From: Owenia fusiformis
Lineage: Eukaryota > Annelida > Polychaeta > Sabellida > Oweniidae
Length of the DNA stretch: 64,000 nt
Direction: 5' to 3'
Assembly (NCBI GenBank): GCA_903813345.2
Contig: CAIIXF020000010.1
Coordinates: forward strand, 11,969,181 to 12,033,180
Translations under genes and position numbers: made by a program
The notes under the pieces: generated by a model
Databases searched by the model: none
The model's input: only the letters and a program-made list of their open reading frames with translations
Told to the model about the DNA's origin: nothing
Shown here: positions 27,101-36,100 of the stretch, piece by piece
How the letters are laid out: the number at the start of each line of letters is the position of its first letter
Position numbering within the stretch: position 1 is the stretch's first letter

Positions 27101-30100
27101 TAGTCTTAATTGATGCATAACTGCTTTAAATGGTGTATAACATAGCCAATCGTGGTGTACTACTTTGCCACAAAATGGTGTATATGTAAGCCTATATTGG
27201 TGTATATAACTGCCCAACATGGTGTACTATTTTGCCTGTTATATGGTGTGGGCGATATAAGCCTATAATGGTGCTGCTGGGCGATAAAAGCCTATAATGG
27301 TGCTGCCAAGAGATACAGTTCAACATTTTGCTCATATTCTAAGGTTTATCGTAACGCAATGCAAATTTCAGTACCTAATTTCAGTAAGTGTAGCATTGAT
27401 TCAAGTATGATGTCACTTCATTACTGTTTTCTATTGTTATTCAATTAATGTATTATGTGTATGTGTTAATTCTTAGGCACTTCAATATGGTGTTATTTAT
27501 ATTGTATTTTGTTCAGGTCGTGGATGTTTTTCAAGGGAGGATAAACCTTTACTAAATATTTTATTGTAAATCATTTTGAAAAGTGCAGTTTATTATGTTT
27601 TTTAACTTATTTTTAATGTTTATGGCTGAATAAGGTTTAATGTGGGACCATTAAAGACGTTGTCCGCGTGAATGTAACCAGGCTATTTCATATTTTGAAT
27701 TTCATATTGATCAATCCCATTTGTTTCCTTGTTCATTTTAACAGGTCCTTTTAATCCTCTTGCATCAACTACTTTTACATCCAGTATTTCAGATATTTAT
27801 AACCATGTTGTTTGCAAGTCACTTTTGTATATATGCTCTATTGTTTAAACCAGTTTTGTATGTTGTTTCATGCTGTGTTTGTTTTTACTTTTCATTCATG
27901 TCTTCATGTTATATTATATAGATCACATTCACTCACTCATGAGTTTGGGTGTTGCCCAGTAAGTCAGTTAGTTAGTCAATTGTTGCGGAGATACATGTAT
28001 CAGATTTTGAAATAGACTTTTTTAGACATTTTAAATCATAGTTTCTGTTGTATTTTATTCGCCACCCACGGCCTTCCATCGCCCATTTACATTTATACCT
28101 TCTGTTTTTTCTAAGTTAAGCTCTAAACCAGAAACAGTTCCGAAACGCTGTATTTCTTTAATAGCTATATTAATAGAGTTTTTTCCATGAACAAAGAGAG
28201 TGGTGTCATCTGCAAGTTGACATATTTTGACTTCTTTGTTTCTTACTTTAATACCTTTGATTCTAGAATTATTTCTAATATTGATTGCCATTGTTTTTGC
28301 TGCAATGAGATAAATCAAAGCAGAAATGGGACATCCCTGCCGAATGCCCCGAGATACATCAAAATATGGTGATAAGTAACCATTATTAGCTACACAGCTT
28401 TGTATTCCATTATACAAGGTTTTAATCCACTGGATAAAACTAGTGCCAAAATTAAATTTCTTTAAAGCTTCTAGAGTGAAGTCAATTTCCAAACAATCAA
28501 AACATTTTGAAAAATCTGCAAAAATAATAGCAGAATCTAATGTTTTTCTATATTTATTAGCATAATTGATTACATCATTTATTAGCCTTATATTATATCC
28601 AATAAATCTTCCTTTAATATAGCCCTGTTGATCTTGATTTATAATAAGTGGTAATATTTTATGAAGTCTCTGAGCTAAAATGTGGGCACATAATTTGTAA
28701 TCTACATTAAGCATGGTTAAGGGTCTCCAGTTACTTAATATTTGGTTATCATTTTTCTTATGTAACAACTTTATAATGCCTAATCTCTGAGAGAAAATTA
28801 ATTGTCCTTTACTGTAACCATAATTTAAAACATCAGTTACCATTTTACCAATTAATGGCCAAAATGTTTGATAGAATTCAACAGTTAATCCATCTTGCCC
28901 TGGAGATTTATTAAGCTTCATGCTAAAAATAGAATTTTTTGCTTCATCATAAGTAAGCTCTCCTTCACAGAGATCTGCTTCCTCTTTAGTTAATGCTCGT
29001 TTAATATTAGTATTGTCTAAATAATTTTTGATTTTATCCTTTTGTATATTTTTTGAAGTATAAAGAGTTTTATAGAAATTCTCCTGCATTTGTAATATTT
29101 CATTCTGATTACTGACTAAAGTTCCATTGGGACGTTTTAAATTATATATTGTTTGATTCTTCTGTTGGTGTTTTTCAAGGCCAAGAAAAAATTTTGTGTT
29201 ACGTTCACCTTCCTCTATCCACTGTACACGTGACCGTATTTTGGCAGCTTTCGCTTCATACTCAAGTAAAGTATTATAACGAAGTTGATATATATCATTA
29301 TCATTACAATTACTAATCTTATTAAGTAAAAATTGTTTCAGTTTTTTACGTGTTTTTGCTTTATGCTTAGCATACTTGATAGATTCCTCCCTTATTTTTA
29401 CCTTAAATAACTCCCATTGATCTCCACAGTCAAGAGAAACATCTGGCTGAGAAAATATATTAGTTATCAAGAATTTGAAATTATTGTCTTTAAGTAGACT
29501 ATTGTTTAGTTTCCAAATACCACTACCCTTAGCAGGGCAAGATGACCGCTTTAAGCATATTGCCTGGTGGTCACTTTTATAGCTAGGTCTGATATCACAT
29601 AATTTAACTTGTGACATAAAAGAATCAGATATCAAAAACATGTCTAATCTACTTTTCATAAAAGGAGTTTTTTGTCTATATGTAAAATGTTTTAGATGAG
29701 GATGTAAATCTCTCCATACATCCTTTAAATTGTTGTTTTTCATTAATTTATGAATTTTGTTATTTTTGATAACTGAGTTAGGTAGTTTTTTAAGACTTTG
29801 TCTATCCATTTCGGGATACTAGCCTATATGCTTTGACTTTTTTAGATATCATATGTTTCATTGAATCATGCGATGTAAAAACTCTTTATATTATATTACA
29901 TGTTATGATAGCCATACAGTGTACATGTATATTCAATCTTATGGCTCAAATAAATGGTTTGTTAAAATGGATGACTGAGCTATTTTACCTATTGTTTATC
30001 TATTGTGAATCAAATCTCAAAATACACATCATTTAGGAACTACCATGTTCATGGTACATGTACATGTCAATACAATATGATAAACAGAGGTTATTTACCT

Positions 30101-33100
30101 ATGTATATGTTTTTTTTTTTTTGTTTTTTTCAGTAATCTTGAATGCTTTTTATTGCTATTTCTTGAAAATATACATATTTATCTACAATTTGATCCTACA
30201 TATCAAGGATAATTATGACATTGCATTTTTCAAAAAATGTTAAGAGACCCCAGGGGTGTCTATAGCCATTCGTTCTTTACCCTTTTTTGAGAAAACTAAG
30301 GTGTATACTAGGTGTAAACTACCTCATTTCCATGTGAAAGTGGTCATCAAAATGCAGGTGAAAACTGGGTGAAACTAGATGTAAATTGTTAGTGTAAAGT
30401 CTATGTAAAATATGATATAGGATGTCATTACTATTTGTTTTGTAACTTGTTAGGTACAATGAATACACACTTCCAGTTGCCAGTTGTGTATAGCAAGATC
30501 ATTTTAATGGCTTAACATTAACACAATGCGTAAGTGTAGTATGTAACATAGTGTGCATAATGGAAAACCATTTCAGACACGTAAAATACATAACAATAAT
30601 TACATCTTAATGTATTCAACATTTAGAATAAAATTTGCAAAATGCCTGTTTAAATCATTCTTATCGCAGTCAATTTTTTATGCTAATCTTAATTTTATTC
30701 CAGAAAAGTAGTGGGTAATTATACTAAAATTCAAATATGTATGCTATCATCGAAAATACCACCATCCTCATTGCATTTATGCTTTACTAATTGTTCATTC
30801 TCTGTAATCAGTCTCAAATTTTGAGATAAATTCAAGACTGACATCCTTGGATTTCAAACACCTATATGAAATTACAATGACATGTCAAAAAAACAATTAT
30901 TTAGTAGCAACAAAAAGTTCCAAAAAGCAAGCCCAATATCCTGTTTAAGACCCCCACTCCAACCACTGAAAATGGACTCCAGTAATCCAGAAATATATGT
31001 TTTATACTGAGGGCCAATATAATTTTACATGAGAGACAAAGGGAAATATTATATTGACTGGAGAATAAAACTCTTATTGAACTCCTGACTAGGAAATATA
31101 TTTCAGTGTTTTACACCATGATAAATGAATCATTTAAGTTGTGTTGTTGAAACAAATCATCAAATATCACATGTAATAAGTTACGAAAAAACCTACATGA
31201 ATAATGTAAATTACTTAAATTTGAATTTTTCTTTTTGAACATTGTGAGTGCATGAAACGAAAAAATGTCATCATACAAAATATTAGAGCTGGCATCAAAT
31301 GTCGGAATGGTCGATTGTCAGTCGAATGCTCTCTGCGACACCCATGTCGACACAACGCCTCTTGATCGACAGTCGTAACTCACAACATAATAAGCTATTT
31401 CCCTATGAAATAAAATCTTTGTTACTACCTGCTGTATGGTGTATTTTAGTGAAGTTTTACCGCCTACATTTTCAAATTTTCTTTTTTGTTTTGAACGACT
31501 TCCAGCTCACGAATTAGGTCTCGGGGCCCCTCGAGATTTACCCTCGAGATTTATTTTCAATGGCTGCCCGGAAATAAACAACAGAAATCGTAGTTTTATG
31601 TCTATTTATTGCTTTTTCGTCAAAGTCTGATACTTGAACATGGTTTACCTGTAAGTTAAATATAAAACATACAACTGAGGATGACTATTGTGCATCGTAT
31701 TGCTAATTTCAATCCTAGAAAATCTAAAATTCAGACGAATTTTCTTCAAAATTTTTTTTATTTTTCGAATATCATTGGACCCGACAATGTCGATATCGTT
31801 GTCGATCGAGAGCTCCGACATGTCGACATTAAAATCCTATTCGATGCCAGCTCTACAAAATATGGGGATGAAAAGATTCAATACATTGATGAACAGGTGA
31901 ATATGATTTTTGAGGAGGGATATTTTCAATATCAATTGTATTCCCTGATGTTATTCACTCGGAAGTAATAATATCATAAAAGGTGAGTCTATGCTACACT
32001 TAAAATACATTACCTGAAAATCTGATATGAGTTTAGAATCTGTAGGAGGTCTTGGAGTCTGGTTACCTGTAAAATGAAGATACATTTGAATTAAAATGTG
32101 TTTTGCTTCACCTAATTTACATATATAAAAGCATGATGTTAAATACAAGGTCCAATTTTGCTGTTTAGAAAATGATCTTGTATGTAGAAGTATATGAGTA
32201 GTCATAGTTTATGAGTGTAACCAACACAATCCCCACTACACACCTCCCCACTACATAATCCCCACTATACAATCCCCACTACACAACCCCCACTACACAA
32301 CCCCACTACACACCTCCCCACAAATATTAGCCTGGTGTTTGAGAAGATAAGGAGAGGGGTTCAGAGACTACTAAAAAAAGAGACTAGTACATGTATACAA
32401 CAACAATGGTTTGACCCAATTTCTAGATATTAACTGTTTTTTCAATTTGACTTCCCTACTTATCAACACAACTGTGTTACCATACCCCCTCTTGCCCATA
32501 AATACAACTGTGTTACCAGACCCCCTCTTGCCCATAAATACAACTGTGTTACCATACCCCCTCTTGCCCATAAACACCTTCTTGCCCATAAATACAACTG
32601 TGTTACCATACCCCCTCTTGCCCATAAATACAACTGTGTTACCATACCCCCTCTTGCCCATTAATACAACTGTGTTACCATACCCCCTCTTGCCCATAAA
32701 CACCTTCTTGCCCATTAATACAACTGTGTTACCATATCCCCTCTTGCCCATAAATACAACTGTGTTACCATACCCCCTCTTGCCCATAAATACAACTGTG
32801 TTACCATACCCCCTCTTGCCAATAAATACAACTGTGTTACCATACCGCCTCTTGCCCATAAACACAACTGTGTTACCATACCCCCTCTTGCCCATAATAC
32901 AATCTTTTGGGATAAGACACACAAGACTTGATAGATATGCATTTTAAACATGTATGGTAGACATGTATTACATATGTAATAACACTTACAAAGCAGCGCC
33001 TGTAGTTCATCAACATACTCGGAGTCATATACACTTCTCTCAGCCCACACTTTGAAGATTCTCTCAATCTTGGGACGTATACTTGCCTCTCTGAAAGAAA

Positions 33101-36100
33101 ATAATGACTAACCACTTAAAAGACATTCACAGTTACAATTTTCTTCTCAAAGAATGTACTAAAATCCAGGATTTGACTAGCCTAGATCTAGATTATTTGG
33201 AAAGTCATAGATGGCTTTTTGTTTGTACATCAATTATGGAATGGGATAACATTTACAGTGATCACACAAGGATTTTATCGAAAGAGGGTGCAAAAAAATT
33301 CAGAACCTTACAATTTAAACCAAATTTGGTCAAAATATGGCTAATTTCTCATTTTCAAGTGGGGTGCATATGGATTTTCAGGTGGGTACAAGCCTGTTTT
33401 TAGAAGCACCCACTTGCTATAATGCCGGGGAGATCACTGATTTAACATTTGACTAAAATAATAAATTGTTGAGGTCTTGTCAGTATTTTTACAAAAATAA
33501 CTTAATCCCCAATAGCTGATAAATCTTGAGATCCCATCCTGTGTTAATACTCCGTAGAAGAAGGAGGATTTAATCAAGTTCTTAACAAACAAATATTATG
33601 CATAAGTCCCATCTTTATCAATGCAGTGATCTCCTCAGCATTAAAGCAATTGCACCCACCTGAGATGTTAATGAAGGACCCACGGTCCTATGCTCACACA
33701 GTTTGGAACCTTCAGAGGAATTTATATCCTGACTTTCAAACAAAAATATTGATTTTGATTTGTAGTCTCGAACTTTGAGAAACTTAGATAGCATAGTTGT
33801 GTGACCTAGTTTGATGACCTTTGACCTTGAAAATTTTACTTATTCAGAGCTCAGTAAGGTCTTTTGTGATTAAGCTGACCAAAATTTACATCCAAAAATC
33901 AATTTGAAAAATCAACTTTTTGACCTTTCGAAGGTCACTGAAGGTCAAGTAAAGGTCAAATCCTAAAACTAATGTCAGATTTGAACTCCTGGCAACTTGT
34001 AGATGATTTTCAAAAATAAATTTGGTCAAATTGAAGCAAGTTAAAAAATAACTTATTTTTACTGTTTTTTGACGTCAAATATCTCAAAAACGGTAAAAAT
34101 TTGATGCTGACATATATTGAGAAATATGTAGGGAATGCTTAAATCTATTAATGATCAAGTATAAGGCAACCTTTAAGAATCTTGTCAATCACAAAACCTG
34201 CCATTGACTTTATACATGAGAAAGTTTCCTGAAAATGACAAAGTCCTACTTTTTTTCAAATTTTATAGAGTAAACACCAAAAAACCGTAATTCCAAGAGC
34301 TTTAAAATCTTCAGAGGACATAAGTTGCATATACACCAACTACTAAAAGTTATTTGAAAGTTCTTCTTCAACAAAGTGTCTAGTATTTACAGAAAATTTG
34401 ACTTTTTGACGTCAAAATCCGCAATTTCTCGGAAACCGGGCGAACTTGGGAAATGGCGATGATAGGTCAAATAGGCATTATGGATATGCATAAAATGAAT
34501 GTGGATATGACTCAATCCAAATAGCAGTTTTAATTTGTGCGGCCAATGTTGACGGACGGACGGAGCAACGGACGGACCAACGAACGGACGGACGCCTGGT
34601 CAATCCCATAGGCTCACTGTGTGAGCCAAAAACAGGCTTGCACACACCCAGGGTTTCATTTGCACCCACTTGAAAAAATCATGTAAAATGGGCATATTTT
34701 GGACTAATTTTGGACTAATTGTGAAAATGAGAATCTTGCACCCATTTGATAAAAAATCTTAGGGAGAACTATGCAATGCTATAAAATATTAGGCACAATC
34801 AAATTTGGTTACCTGACTAAGAGAACAGCGTCCTTTAGCACCTCTTTAAAAGCATCTTTATAGATAATAGCATGCTTCCTCTTGCACGTTTGAACCACTT
34901 CATTGCACACATAGAACAGAACCAATCGGTGAGCTATTTTGGCTGAAAAAGAGATAGATTTGTAAATACTCAGTTTTATGCATGTGCTATTATACATCAA
35001 AAAGTTCAGGAAACGTTCAGAATTTTTTTGTTCCGTGACGCCTCCATTGTATTGCATCTAATCATTTCAAAATCCATATAGAAATGAAAAGTTGAAAGAT
35101 GTCATCTAATTTGTAGGGATGTCATCTAATTTGTAGGGATGTCACAGGACAAAAATATTTCGGGACGAAATGAGACCTGAAGCACTCAGGTCGGATACTA
35201 TTTGTAAGCCACAATGTTAACATACTTGGAAAGTTTGAGCATGACCTACTAGTTAAGGTCAGGGTGCATGTTCGAAATTTTGTTGCAACCCTCAATAGAG
35301 TCAATGTTTTTTCAAATCTGAATCACTCCTTCCCACAGTGTGCTAAAAATCATGTCGTTATTCGCCCAAATGCGAGTCTGAAAAATTTAGGCGACCCAAA
35401 ATCAAAACATGTTGCCGAATTTGGCCAGACAGAATAAAAGAATTTGATCTGTTTCTCTTCAAAAATACATATCTTAATACCCTGTCCTCTGTGATTTCAA
35501 AACATGTTGTAGTTTTACCGATATTGGATCGAAACAAGACAATAACTTTTTTTAAAGTTTCTTGCCGCAGTGAAAATGAAATAAGGTATGCTCTCAATTC
35601 AGGCAGCAAAGAACCATTTTTATGGGATGGGCAAAGTACCTAGACCACCCTATAGTGAGCACCCTGGATCTCCTTTGGAAAGTGGAGAAATAGAGGTCTA
35701 GTTTTGCTCAAAGGATTTTGGATAACATCGAGCTGAACTATGGCAACACAAAAAAAAATTTGGCGGGGCCAAAATTGGTGACAGAGAAAAATTTATTTTT
35801 AGCATCCTGCCCCACAATGTCTACTGATCTCTTACTTTTGCAAAACGAGTGCATTAATGTACCTAGAAAAGAATGTAAAGAAGAATGTTGTGATAAAATA
35901 TATAAAAAACAAGAAAATTCATTGAAAATTTTAAGATTTTTTTTTCACTGAACTTTCTCGTTTTTTATACATTTTACAAAACAAATCTTCTCACCAGTCT
36001 TTTCTTGGCACATAAGTGTATTCTTTGTGCAAAACTGGAAGATGTAGACAATGTGTGGACGGAGTGATTCCTGTTTGAAAAATAACATGCGACTCAATTG

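Larger units (their letters stand above)
25415..28091 (+). mobile_element. Nonautonomous LTR element with a gag-like zinc-knuckle ORF
   Basis: The two 419-bp LTRs (25415-25833 and 27673-28091) look identical base for base and have TGTAA...TTACA ends. The 4-bp target duplication TTTA lies at 25411-25414 and 28092-28095. A 17-nt primer binding site TGGTACCAGGAGTGGGG at 25835-25851, one base after the LTR, fits the 3' end of tRNA-Leu(UAA). The only ORF is 25994-26740; protease, reverse transcriptase and integrase are absent. No clear polypurine tract precedes the 3' LTR. Identical LTRs mean a very recent insertion. Confidence 0.9.
23860..29815 (-). mobile_element. Tx1-like LINE, 5' truncated, split by an LTR element, in RPRD2 intron 4
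   Basis: Exact 14-bp target duplications ATACTAGCCTATAT lie at 23846-23859 and 29816-29829. The minus-strand tail is the poly-T on plus at about 23865-23875. The coding part runs in two pieces (29809-28092 and 25410-23940) separated by 25415-28091. It begins inside the endonuclease, so it was truncated on insertion. It is in the same orientation as RPRD2. Confidence 0.9.

Noticed and set aside
32371-32947. Long ORFs on both strands (up to 183 codons) with 12-residue repeats
   Set aside because: They are produced by the 36-bp minisatellite, are open on both strands and lie in an RPRD2 intron.
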